The notes below the pieces were generated by a model that did not search any database, was not told where the DNA came from, and saw nothing but the letters and a program-made list of their open reading frames with translations. This document shows positions 21,401-31,418 of a DNA stretch of 64,000 nt, one piece after another. The first letter of the stretch is position 1, and every line of letters starts with the position of its first letter. The translations under genes were made by a program, and so were the position numbers. The stretch comes from Anthopleura xanthogrammica (taxonomy: Eukaryota; Cnidaria; Anthozoa; Actiniaria; Actiniidae), in the NCBI GenBank assembly GCA_964019055.1, contig OZ025217.1, forward strand, positions 11,260,255 to 11,324,254. The letters are read 5' to 3'.

Positions 21401-21850
21401 TAGGTAATGCTGGTGTAGCTGTGGTACCGTTAGATGATGCTGTTGTAGCTGGTGTACAGTTAGTTAATGCTACAGTAACTGCGGTACCGTTTGGTGATGC
21501 TGTTGTAGCTGGTGTACAGTTAGGTAATGCTGGTGTAGCTGCGGTACCATTAGGTGATGCTGTTGTAGCTGGTGTACAGTTAGGTAATGCTGGTGTAGCT
21601 GTGGTACCGTTAGATGATGCTGTTGTAGTTGTTGCTTTTTGTTAAAGTGAGATAAACAGATAGAAAAGTATCAATTCAATAAAAAATCTTGTTCAAGGGA
21701 TTCAACATTGATGTATACATTTTAAAAGTATGTTGCTTATTCGGTTGCAATATACATACCATTTAACTTTGTATCATTTCGTTGTTGTGAGTGAACAGTC
21801 ACCAATGTAAGATATAGCACCATCCATTGCATTAAACCCTTGAGTCCCAT
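18444..21850 (-). CDS. Gene A: mucin-like, SEA-like, single-pass membrane protein with acidic/basic tail
   Basis: Five exons with matching phases. Exon 1 (21,760-21,850) encodes a signal peptide, MGLKGLMQWMVLYLTLVTVH, and ends in phase 1. Exon 2 (20,214-21,634, phase 1 to 0, 1,421 bases without a stop and with no start of its own) encodes a stalk of 20-residue repeats (unit TTASPNGTAATPALPNCTPA, two N-glycosylation sequons and one Cys each), then a Thr/Ala/Ser tract, then about 120 residues of SEA-like character (384-504) containing RFSR, a furin-like site. Exon 3 (19,809-19,949) carries the TM helix, about 530-549. Exons 4 (18,937-19,255) and 5 (from 18,754) give a cytoplasmic tail rich in Glu and Lys. 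The frame stops at 18,444 (about 760 aa), but GAG/GTGAGT at 18,462/18,461 is a strong donor, so a further exon is possible. Likely a cell-surface glycoprotein; the SEA assignment rests on pattern only. Confidence 0.75.
19310..19460 (+). repeat. GATG-type microsatellite in gene A intron 3
   Basis: Imperfect GGATGGATGG units within the intron between exons 4 and 3 of gene A. The His/Pro/Ser frames are artefacts. Confidence 0.85.
19606..19700 (-). repeat. Inverted copy of the 92-bp repeat family in gene A intron 3
   Basis: Its reverse complement reads through GGATGAATTA...GGAAGACAAT...CCATCTCAATGTTACGGCAT, matching the flank and start of the 762-820 copy. Confidence 0.75.
19985..20155 (-). mobile_element. 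tRNA-derived SINE, copy 2, in gene A intron 2
   Basis: On the minus strand GGTGGCGTAGCAGTAGTGG (A-box-like) and GGGTTCAATTCC (B-box-like) head a body ending near 19,985. It fits inside the short intron between exons 3 and 2. Confidence 0.75.
20590..20870 (+). repeat. Coding (GTT/GCT)n triplet tract in gene A exon 2
   Basis: Triplets TGT, TGC and TGA in the plus reading register correspond to Thr, Ala and Ser codons on the minus strand, so the tract encodes a Thr/Ala/Ser-rich stalk. The plus-strand poly-Leu frame over it is a shadow. Confidence 0.85.
20995..21630 (-). repeat. Coding 60-bp tandem repeat in gene A exon 2
   Basis: About ten and a half copies of a 60-bp unit with GGTACC in each. 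A 120-bp alternation is visible: CCATTAGG and CCGTTTGG forms alternate. Because 60 is a multiple of three, changes in copy number keep the frame, as in other mucin repeat arrays. Confidence 0.9.
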
Positions 21851-21869
21851 GATTACAATGGACTAATAA

Positions 21870-22110
21870 TAATAGTATTAATGATGATGATGATAATAAT
21901 AATAATAATTCAGTACGGAAATAATAATAATAATTTTGCTTAGAAATTAAGCCATAAGTTGAAATAAAACACAGAAGAAAAGAAGAAGAAGAAGAAGAAG
22001 AAGAAGAAGAAGAAGAAGAAGAAGAAGAACAACAACAACAACAACAACAACAAGAAGTGGAAGAAGAAAAGAAGAAGAAAAAGTAGAAGAAAAGAATAAG
22101 AACAAGAAGA
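21870..22110 (+). repeat. AAT, GAA and CAA triplet runs upstream of gene A
   Basis: AAT/ATG units, then GAA units, then CAA, then GAA again, directly 5' of the gene A signal-peptide exon (minus strand). A 5' UTR acceptor may exist at ATTATTAG shortly before the ATG. Confidence 0.9.
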
Positions 22111-22930
22111 TAATTTATATTATTATATGAATATCAATGAAATACCTATATTTCTTTATTTCAAAAATTTAATATTTTCACATGTGAAAATGTCATCACT
22201 ATGGTTACATACTTCTTTTAGCAGAAAAAAGCTCGAAAAAGCTTTCTTTTCTTTTTCATTGATAATTATATAATAAACAGAATATTACATGGGCGCTTGG
22301 AGATTCGAATTTTATCTTCTCGTGTTGAAAATCGTGTTGATATAACGTAATAATGATATAATGATAATAATAACAAAACAACAATAGCAATATTAATAAT
22401 CATAATAATGTTCAAAACTCTCAAGTTATCGAACCCTGAATCAGATTAATCGTTCTAGGACAGAGTGAAGCGATTCAGTTGTTATGGAATCTGTGCCTTG
22501 GTTCTTGACAATCACATCTAATCCTAAAGGTTATCAGCTATGGAAAGTACTAGACAGAACGTCTGCTCAAAAATAAATATAAATATCATATCTATCTCTT
22601 ATTTCGAATTTGATATTTTGGGATTTATAGTTCCATCATTTCCTTTCCTTTTCTTTCCTTTTTCCATTTGTTTTGTTCTTTTGTATTCATCTTTCTACCC
22701 CTGCCTGCCCTCTCGTATCACGAATCTTTCGCACGAGAAATTGAAAGGCATGCATTCTCCCAAAACTGTTCAAAGGAATCGTTCCAACCTTTCGATATCA
22801 ACTGACATTGAAGGCCAGATTTTGATTAAGATAGTAAATAGAAAGACATCTAATTCCATTTATAGAAATCTCAATCTAATGCGCATAACCTAATTCATTA
22901 CAAAGTTATAGAGTTACTTCTCTTGACTTT
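22111..22930. other. Non-coding stretch, nothing recognised
   Basis: AT-rich sequence upstream of gene A. A 117-codon plus frame at 22,540-22,893 has no recognisable domain, splice context or homologue in the window. Confidence 0.45.
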
Positions 22931-22963
22931 TACTAGGTGCACGATGTCATAATACTCAAGGGA

Positions 22964-23345
22964 ATGACATGTGGTCTGAAAAAATTCCACCGGAAAAGCT
23001 TTATTGAATTCGAAACTCTTTCATCTATTTCTGTTGTTGACGTAGTTACAAACGAATTTGCAAAGGTCAAGCTGACTTCATTGATAAAAAATTCTAGTAA
23101 GTTTTCGAGTGCCGGCGGTCTAGAAGGAATTTTATATAGATTGACATAAGACAACTGTTACCAAGACAGCTGTAAAACTAATCAAAGACCTGGAGCTTGG
23201 AAGTTACAGTTTATTTAGTGAGAAGGAATATGACAGCGTCACGGTGACAGCTTGGCTGGTGTGTAATCGGCCACACTCTTATAAAGAAAGCAAAACAAAA
23301 TTAAAAGAACTAGAAAAACCACTGACCTTCTGCCCAAGGCGATAA
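22964..23345 (+). other. Possible two-exon ORF, unassigned
   Basis: From ATG at 22,964 the frame is open to a donor-like A/GTAAGT at 23,096. A 73-base gap ends AAGACAG, and a phase-matched frame runs from 23,170 to TAA at 23,343 (peptide includes VKLIKDLELGSYSLFSEKEY). Joined length would be about 102 residues. The acceptor tract is weak, and the first 20 bases overlap a MITE-family motif. I recognise no family. Confidence 0.2.
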
Positions 23346-24920
23346 TAGGAATAATATTGACTTTTTTGGTCGTGTTTTTAGACTCAATATTAACATTTGT
23401 TTTGCTACGGGAACACGTACTCTTAATTCAATAACCAACGAGCCTTAAAACTTCAATCAAATTCGTTTAAAAATATTGACTGTTATTTTTCAAATTTCCT
23501 CGATTGTTTTGAAATATGGAATCTAATTTTTCTTAAGATGGCGGATATTTTTATAGTGGTGCTGTAAATTTGAGAGTCTTCTGTGTTCTTTGCAAGCACA
23601 AACGCCCGCGCGAGGGAAAATTTCTACGCGTATTATCTTACAAGAACGTATCTCGTTACGGAACAAAATTATGGGACCAGTGGGACCTCAGATGGTCAGA
23701 TGTTTGAACAGTGCTTCACTGAATTTTAAAATAGTAATTTTTAGGATGAAACTGTATTTAAGTTAGTTCTTGCTTTTAGTATTGCCGAGAAGCGAAAATA
23801 GTCCACAATATATGAACTATAAACTCCTATATAATTCTATCCGATAATAATCACGATACTTAATAAGCAGCAGGATTCCAGAACTGTATTTCTACAAGAG
23901 AAAAATTTCTCATAATTTCTAGTAATTTCAGATTTCTACAAAATTAATGGAAAAAAAAAAAGTTCACTTTCAGAAATATCTTGGATGTTAAAACGAAAAT
24001 AAGGAAGAAATGGGAAAAATTCCATCCAGTTTTTGGTTCATTTACATCTCAGATAATTTTGAAAGTGGTCTTTTTTCCACTCGTATTTCAATGGCTTAAG
24101 TGTTCAGTCAGTATTTCAGTTTGGGACTGAGACATAAGCGGATAAAAACTCGCATTTATAGTCGTCAAAGTGAACTTTACGCAAAGCTGTGAATTTGAAA
24201 CCCAAACACGTGAAACATTTATTTCAATGAAAAAAACAACAAATCCACAGTTAATAATCTTTGCAATTTTCGAAATTTTTCTTTGACTTAAAATATTTTA
24301 GAAGATTAAAAAAGTAAGTCGTAAATTAAAATTCATATTTCGCACGAATTGCGTGCAACCCTGCGTGCAATACTAAGTGCTTTAATCCAGATTCTAAAAT
24401 AGTTTTCGATCGTGACGTTACTGAGTTATCTTTCACGGTCGTTAGGAGGAGAGACTGTAAACACAGATCCATAAAAATTGATTTCCACAAAAAATATATT
24501 TAAATTATTCATGATTTTCTTATTTTCCGGGTCCGACGATGATGAATTTTTTTTAATCCTAGGATTTAACTTTAATAGTGAAAATTGAATTTTTGGTTGA
24601 TGTGATTCATAAAGAAGAGATGACATTAGTCAAATATAGCTCGCGAGAAAAGAACGTTGGACTTTGAAAGTAAAGTTATGCCAAAACGTATCGAAAATTC
24701 AATCAAAGAAAACGAACATCCATTCGGTCTAACGTTTTCTCAAAGCTTGCAAAAATATGATAAACCGATAAGTGCTCTCACACCAAGAACCATCATTACT
24801 AAACTGCATATTTTAAGATTTATACTCTCCAACAAGCTTCTAATTGCCACTATTGTGTAGAAAAAGATAAGCCCAGCGTCTCAATGTCTTAATTAATTAA
24901 ATAAACCGTTTACAATTCTT
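23346..24920. other. Non-coding stretch, nothing recognised
   Basis: AT-rich sequence without a supported exon, RNA gene or repeat. Confidence 0.45.
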
Positions 24921-24928
24921 GTACTTAC

Positions 24929-25128
24929 CTCGAAGCAACCAAGATGAAACCCCAAAACAGACAAGAAATCAAGCCAAGGCTTCCAGTACTGGATAAACTG
25001 CTTTTCACACTATTAATGAGTGGAGCGAGCACAGTGAACGAGTTTCTTGGAGGTAGCTGGTAGATTAATGGCGTGTTTGTCGTGCTATTCATGACCTCTA
25101 TGTCAAACTTTTGTGGATCATATTTCAT
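24929..25128 (-). CDS. Candidate single exon with a hydrophobic segment, gene unassigned
   Basis: A minus-strand frame begins at ATG (25,128), with an in-frame TGA just upstream, and ends at a strong donor CGAG/GTAAGT (24,929/24,928) in phase 2. Its 66 codons end in a hydrophobic stretch, SLGLISCLFWGFILVAS, preceded by a polar region with one N-glycosylation sequon (NSTT). I could not find a phase-2 continuation to the left. It may be the first coding exon of a small membrane protein between genes A and C. Confidence 0.35.
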
Positions 25129-25129
25129 C

Positions 25130-27240
25130 CGTCAGAGAAGTCGTAAGACTCAGCCAAGTCGCAAATAGCTTTCACAGAAATCCAAACAAACACATTCTTG
25201 ACTCAAAAACCATATTCCCTCTGTAATTCAATGTTTTCCCTTGCAAACAAACCATATTTTTGAGGTTTTTTTATTCAATTTAGACCATTCGGTTCATGAA
25301 CAAAGCGAAACTGTTGCTTTTTTACTACGGGTTAAGGGATACTTCAGGGGAGGGGAGAGGAGCTTTTTTTCTCACTTGACAACACATGTGCATTCGTTGT
25401 TTCCTTAGTGACAAAATTTGTTGATTTAAGCTGATTTCGTTGATTTGAGAGCCAAAATATGTCGTCAAAAGATTTTTCTAGATGAACAAAGCTCGAGTTT
25501 CTCCGCTTTTTCGACTAGAGCCGGCGCAATATATCTTTCACATTACATTGTTGTTAAAAAAAAAATCAAAATATCAAACCTAGGTTATTTCTAATTATCA
25601 GAATCATTCTTTTTAGTAGAGAAATTATTATAATATTAGTTAAAATGCGGAAAAAATTATTTCCTACTTTGAATGCGTTCTAACATGTTCACTGTAAAAA
25701 TAGTAACTGTTTTTGTCATGGGCACATCTTTTATTACCATCACTTCAAGATACCCAGCTTCTATTTCTACATATATTATAACTGGGTTGCCTGTGGCAGC
25801 CAAGTCTAAAAATGGGGTGCGTTTTTCTTTTCCTTTTTCGCGCGTCGGAAAATGGAAAAATTGCGCAACATGACGTCACACGTCAAGATTGGACGAGATC
25901 TCATAACCATAGCAATTGTCTGTCCAGTTGAGTTTTGGTTTGTCTATATTTGTCAATATGATTGACAATGTCAAAAATGATATACAAAAGTAATCACATG
26001 ATATCGAGCACGAGGTATTTGTAGCTTTGCTTGTTCGCCATTGATTTATTCCTTCGAGTTTCGTCGATAAAGAACTACTTAGGATTTTTGTGATCGAGGT
26101 ATAGCTTTTTTTATCGGTACGCTCAAACTACTTACAAACACACACGCCGTACGTGGTAGACCTACACTATGAGAATCTTAGAACTATCTAGCCAAACTAG
26201 CCAATCTAGATCTTAGCAAATCTCAAATACAAACTATACGGAGACAAACTACAAAACAATTGACAAACAAAACAAATTTTTGAAGCTGACCACAAGAACT
26301 TGAAGTCAGACGAGCAGAATAAAGTAATAAAGCTTAGATAATTTCGTCAGCAATTATCTGTCGCCTCGCCGTGCACTAAAGGTCAAGATGAGGAGTAACT
26401 TCACACGCGTAATGCATCTATTGTATAGTTAGTTTAATAGCCAATGTGCACGAGCTCGAAATTATAGCACAAAGCATGATGGGAAAGTGGGTTCTTAGGA
26501 TTTTTTGGCTCCTCTAAAAATTCATCTGACAATTTTTTCTCCGACATTTTCTATGGAAATAAAAGGATTACAGCAGAAGAAAATAACAGAGTAATTTTTT
26601 TCTGATAGTTCCTTTGATTTCCCTGTTGCATTTTTAAAGAACTCACTTTCCCAGAGTGCTTTGTGAGCTTTGATGCACATTGCCTATTACGTAAGCTAGC
26701 AAAATAGCAATAAATGGATATCTGGGGGATATACCACACCATCCACACTGGTTAACAAAGAAAGGCACATAAAAAATAAAGAAGTGATAAAAGGGGTACA
26801 AAATTTGCAGAGAATTTCTTTTCTTTGGTACAACCATATGACTACTTTATGAGTGGGTGAAAATGTTCTATAGCCAAAATTCCATTTTGATATAAAAAAG
26901 CTTATTTGGCAGTAAGCAGTTTCGATCCTGAAATAGATATAGTTATTTCATCAGACATGCTAGTCTTAGTACCTTAAACTATTCTAGGTAAACAAGTAAC
27001 TTATTACTCGTTAAAACGCGTTAGTAACGTTATTAAAGCTGTTGTCCTACTAGAAAAGTAGGATAAAAGGTTGTTCTCCACAGGAAAGGAAAACTTTTGT
27101 GCGAAATAAGTAAGGATTTGCTTGGTGATTTGGCAAGTTTTGGAATGTTCGTCATTGAGTTCTAGAATACTTGCACAGGCAACCCAGTGAACGCTCCAAG
27201 AGCGTCTAGTTAATATCTAATTTCAAATTTGACAATTTTT
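25130..27240. other. Intergenic stretch, nothing recognised
   Basis: Two kilobases with no exon I can support. It includes a CRE-like TGACGTCA near 25,871 and several AT-rich tracts. Frames over 25,673-25,873 and 26,551-26,837 carry no recognisable domain. Confidence 0.45.
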
Positions 27241-27268
27241 CTGCCAATTTTTCTGTTTGTTTTAGGTG

Positions 27269-30200
27269 CTAGGAGAATTCACATCCATATACTTCTACTC
27301 GTATGCAGGCATTGTCATTTATGAATCCCCCACTCTTCATTGGATAAAATCGAATTTTTCTTGCAACGAGGGGGTTTTTCAAAGCGTGTTTGACAATCGA
27401 GGATGCATCTGTGTTTCCTTTGAACATCTGAAGAAAAATAAAGGAAAAATTGTTAGTCTTGAGCTCGTGCTCTTGTATCTTAAATTCTAACTCAGTAGAA
27501 TAGAAAAAAAACCTTCAAATTTTATCCATATCTTGATCAAAGTCAGGGCACGGCTAACTCACGAATTGAGATCTAGAAAACCTCTAGAATCAAGGGAAGG
27601 ACCTAACCAACTCTACTCTGTGATGCCAGTCCAGGAATCAAACCCGAGACCCCAGAGGTGAGAGGTGAATGTACTATCGCTACGCCAACCTTATTCACCA
27701 AGTAATTTTTTATTTTTTTTTCATTGCGTTAAAAGTCTTTTAAGAAAGTACTCTGCCAGAAAATCATATATCTTATATTTGGATGAGTAAGAGAGCTAGC
27801 TTTAAATTCAATGGCACCTTTTCCTGGTTGTTCTCTCTGTACGTGGTAAATAACGCCCCTTTGAGGCAACTTTTCACAGCATACCAGCCAACCCATTTGT
27901 TATCAAAGGCACTCCCTTGTGTGGCCAGGGACATTATTTTGTGTAGCTTTTCCAAGTCGATTTCCATATAAGGAGTTATTTCTCTTCCTGAGCACCAGGC
28001 TCTTGGGCCGTTCAACCTTCCTTCCTTTGCTTGGTGATGATGATCTTTTTCTGTTGATGCTCGAATGTTTGCATCGGGAATCATTTTTGGTCCTGACCTC
28101 TCCATTCCGAGGCTTGATTTGCAATCTAAAATGTTTTAATAAGTTTGATTTGAAAGACGTGTGGAGAGGAGGTAGGGAGGAAGGGGGAGTGGAGAAGAAG
28201 CAAGCAAGCACTGATGGATGCAAGGAAGCAAGGAAAGAAGCAAGGAAGCATACAAGCAAGCAAGCACTGATGGATGCAAGGAAGCAAGGAATTAGCATAC
28301 AAGCAAGCAAGCAAGATCTAAGGATGCAAGGAAGCAAGGAAAGATGCACTGAAGGAAGCATACAAGCAAGCAAGTAAGCACTGAAGGATGCAAGGAAGCA
28401 AGGAAAGAAGCAAGGAAGCATACAAGCAAGCACTGATGGATGCAAGGAAACAAGGAAAGAAGCAAGGAAGCATACAAGCAAGCAAGTAAGCACTGAAGGA
28501 TGCAAGGAAGCAAGGAAAGAAGCAAGGAAGCATACAAGCATACAAGCATACAAGCATACAAGCAAGCAAGATCTAAGGATGCAAGAAAGCAAGGAAAGAA
28601 GCAAGGAAGCATACAAGTAAGTAAGCACTGAAGGATGCAAGGAAGCAAGGAAAGAAGCAAGGAAGCATACAAGCAAGCAAGCACTGATAGATGCAAGGAA
28701 GCAAGGAAAGAAGCAAGGAAGCATACAAGCAAGCAAGCATACAAGCAAGCAAGCAAGCAAAGAAAAAAAAACAGGGAAGGCAGCAGACGTAATAACGACA
28801 GACCAACCCACATTTTACATATAACTCACATATGCATGAAGGAGGATGTCTATTCCACGTTCCATTCTCTGTGCATCGTATAATACTTGTCGCTTCTCTC
28901 ATCACATAACCTTTATCACACCGGTAGCTTACTGTAGCATCTCTTCTGTACAACTCTTGATTCTTGTTCTTCTTGCCGAAGGAAATCCCTCCAGGATCGT
29001 TACACAAAACCTCTTTAAAGAGCAAAATTACTTTCTGTTAGTTACAACTAACGAAACCTTCAGCTTTTGTGACATCTTTCCCCATTTCAGACCGCATGTT
29101 ATTCTTTTAGCAGTAATTCTTTATTTAGCAACTTTTTTCAGTTCCACGTTCCACGCCCGTGTGTCTTCCGACATCTTTCCGATCGACAGTTTCTCGATAA
29201 CAAAGAAAAAATGCTCAAGGAAATAACATGTACAGATGGTTTAAAATGAGAAAACATCACGATCCAAGCTAGAAAAGGTTGTTAGGAAACATTGAATATA
29301 GCTTACCTCTTTGCTCGAATACGAGATGTTTGAAGAGAGAATATAATAAGAAGTTCATGAAACGTTGAAAAAAGTTTTCAACAGCATCTGAAATGTGAAA
29401 TATTTAAATTAGGAACTTTACTTTTTGGATGAAATACAAACATAGAAAATAAAGGAAAAGAAATATAACTTTAAAGTAAGATCGGAAAACTAGTAACCCA
29501 CAAGTAGAAATAAATGGAAAAAAGATTCAAAAATATATTTTCAGAAATGAAGATATCTGCAGACAGTTTGGGAATCATGTGTTCCCATTTCAGACCACGT
29601 GTCATTCCCTAGAGTATTATTTCTTTGTTTAACGGTTGCACATGAGAAGACACATGAATATGGATACAACTCAAGCAAATAATCTTATTCTCAAGGGTTG
29701 GCACATGGTCTGAAATGGGTAAAATTACGCTCAAGAGTAAAGAGGTCTATTGCGAGAGTATTCTAACTTTTTCTGTCATACCTTTGCAATAAGGAATTCT
29801 TCCAGTCCATCGTCCATCTTCACAGCGAATGAACTTGTGTCCTATGAGGATGTAGTTTGATTTACAGCGGAATCTTATGACGGTATCATGTTTTACTTGT
29901 AGTAATTTATGTATTGGTGGTTCAGCTCTAGATATCAAGGGACCAGTTGGTGGAATGCCTGGATAAATACAAGTTCCTGGAAATAAGGCAGAAATGTTAG
30001 GATTCAGTATTAGAGAACGAAAGATAGAAAAGGAAGAGAAGTAGGGAGAACGAGAACGAGAAGGAGACGTAGAGGAAGAAGGAGACGGAGAGGGAGAAGG
30101 AGATGTAGATGGAGAACGAGAAAGAGACTGAACGAGGGGCCGGGGAAGTAGGAGAAGGAGAGGGAGAACTGAGAAGAGGGAGAACTGAGAAGGAGGAGAA

Positions 30201-31097
30201 CGAGAGAAAGAAGGACAAGGGCAACTAAAGAGTTTGCGAGAAGGAAAAAGAGAGGAAAAAGAAACTGAGGAGTAGAAATATTAGTCGAATGCAATTTTTC
30301 TTACATATAGAAGCGTTTTAGCTTACTTTCTGACTTGCCCATGTGAAATAGGAAACACGTTGATGTCAAGAAGGTCATTAGAAGGTAAATCTAAGCAAAA
30401 AAAATATAGTTATAATAACACTATATAATAATACATCATGATCTCTAACTCTGGACTGTAGGGTTTTACTAAGCAAGCACGCATACAGGCAAGCAGGCTA
30501 GACAACCAGCGGCAAGCGGTCAAGCAGGCAAGCAAGAAGACAGGCAAGCACAGCAGCAGGCTGGCAAGCAGAGTTGGCAAGCAGGCTGGCAAGCAGAGTT
30601 GGCAAGAAGGCAACCTGGCAAGATAAGTAAGTAACCAGAAAACCAGTCCAAACCTGAAAACCAGGAGCACAAGAAGGTAACCAGATAAGTATGCAAGCTA
30701 GTAATAATAATATGATTAAAACATGAATATAAATATAGATATGTAAAAAATACAAATGGCGGCCATTTTGGTTCAAACTAGACCAATGACAACTAATATC
30801 TTGTTGAATCAAAGAGCATAATAAGTAGAGATTAATTTTACTTAGCTCGTCAAAAAGTAAGTATTTAATACATAGTATTAGACGTTTATTTAATTAATTT
30901 CTTTCGACCATATATTAAACTAACTAATTATACAACTCTACTTCACTGAGATTCTAGCTAAGTCACGAAAGACAGAAAACTAGTAAATATGTTTTACTAG
31001 ATTTTAAGTAGCTTTCTTGATTATTTATCAAATATATTAAGTTCAAAAATGTTAGATTAGCAAGAAAAAATATTCAAAATACCTTTGAACTCATCAT
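27269..31097 (-). CDS. Gene C: secreted Sushi-Sushi-F5/8C (discoidin) protein, 307 aa
   Basis: Six exons join to exactly 308 codons including TAG. Exon 1 (31,083-31,097) is MMSSK. Exon 2 (30,327-30,390) completes a signal peptide (IYLLMTFLTSTCFLF). Exon 3 (29,782-29,976) and exon 4 (28,830-29,012), both phase 1-1, each encode one Sushi/CCP module with four Cys and the conserved Trp (residues about 27-92 and 92-153). Exon 5 (27,818-28,125) and exon 6 (27,269-27,427) encode an F5/8 type C domain (about 153-305): it opens with a Cys, contains NGPRAWC, MEIDL, LATQG and NKWV, and closes with ARKIRFYP and VEVYGC. All junctions agree in phase; the exon 5 donor AAG/GTGCCA is the weakest. No TM segment was seen. 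Sushi and discoidin modules bind proteins, glycans or phospholipids, so an extracellular recognition or adhesion role is inferred. Confidence 0.82.
27545..27700 (-). mobile_element. tRNA-derived SINE, copy 3, in gene C intron 5
   Basis: On the minus strand GGTTGGCGTAGCGATAGTAC (A-box-like) and GGGTTTGATTCC (B-box-like) are followed by a body similar to copy 2, including GTAGAGTTGGTTAGGTC. Confidence 0.75.
28195..28775 (+). repeat. GCAAGCAAG/GGAAGCAAGGAA minisatellite in gene C intron 4
   Basis: About 58-66-bp composite units built from CAAG and GGAAGCAAGGAAAGAAGCAA blocks, with interspersed CACTGATGGATG and GATCTAAGGATG. Long minus-strand Leu/Cys/Ser/Phe frames across it are artefacts. Confidence 0.92.
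29584..29719. mobile_element. MITE-like element in gene C intron 3
   Basis: Imperfect inverted arms of about 40 bp: CCCATTTCAGACCACGTGTC at 29,584 and its counterpart ending CATGGTCTGAAATGGG at 29,719. Related arm fragments lie near 22,955-22,980, 29,080-29,110 and 13,828, so this is a dispersed family. Confidence 0.65.
30010..30280 (+). repeat. Purine-rich GAGAA/GGAGA tract in gene C intron 2
   Basis: Nearly all purine on the plus strand, in irregular 6-12-base units. It could adopt non-B structures, but nothing more can be said. Confidence 0.85.
30470..30690 (+). repeat. GGCAAGCAG-type short tandem repeat in gene C intron 1
   Basis: Irregular GCAAGCAGGCTGGCAAGCAG units, related in composition to the intron 4 minisatellite. 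Confidence 0.8.
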
Positions 31098-31418
31098 TTT
31101 GGCAAATCCCAGACAAAATGGTGTAATATTTTAAAGACGATTTTCAGAAGCGACGAAATTGGTGATAGTAAAAAGGTAACTTAATTCGCTCAAAATACAC
31201 GCAATTGACCGTAGTCACAAGGTCATGTAAAGCGGTAAACTTTATTGGCAACTTTCCGTCAGTCACACGTATCTGGAAGCACCGACACAGGAAGCCCAAA
31301 AGCGGTTTTTGCGCTGGCATTCTTTAATAGCCGATCTAGCAGAGTTTTTCCTTTTGTTATCTCAAGACCAGGAAATTTCATTTTTCTAAGCCCGTACAAA
31401 TTAGCCATGAGAAAACAT
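31098..31418 (-). promoter_or_regulatory. Gene C 5' region squeezed between start codon and array edge
   Basis: Only about 320 bases separate the gene C start codon from the first array sequence at 31,419. The stretch is single-copy in this window. On the minus strand it has one GCCAATAAA (CCAAT box) near 31,240. I see no convincing TATA box. That it is the promoter is inferred from position only. Confidence 0.4.

Noticed and set aside
27266..27490. Plus-strand 74-codon ORF after a splice-acceptor-like TTTTAG
   Set aside because: The opposite strand carries the C-terminal F5/8C exon of gene C with correct phase and motifs, which explains the openness.
27903..29025. Large Leu/Cys/Phe/Ala-rich minus ORFs of up to 302 codons
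   Set aside because: They join real exon sequence to the CAAG-type intronic minisatellite. The real exons end at splice donors at 28,830 and 27,818.
30010..30294. Ser/Phe/Leu-rich minus ORFs
   Set aside because: Translations of the purine-rich tract in gene C intron 2.
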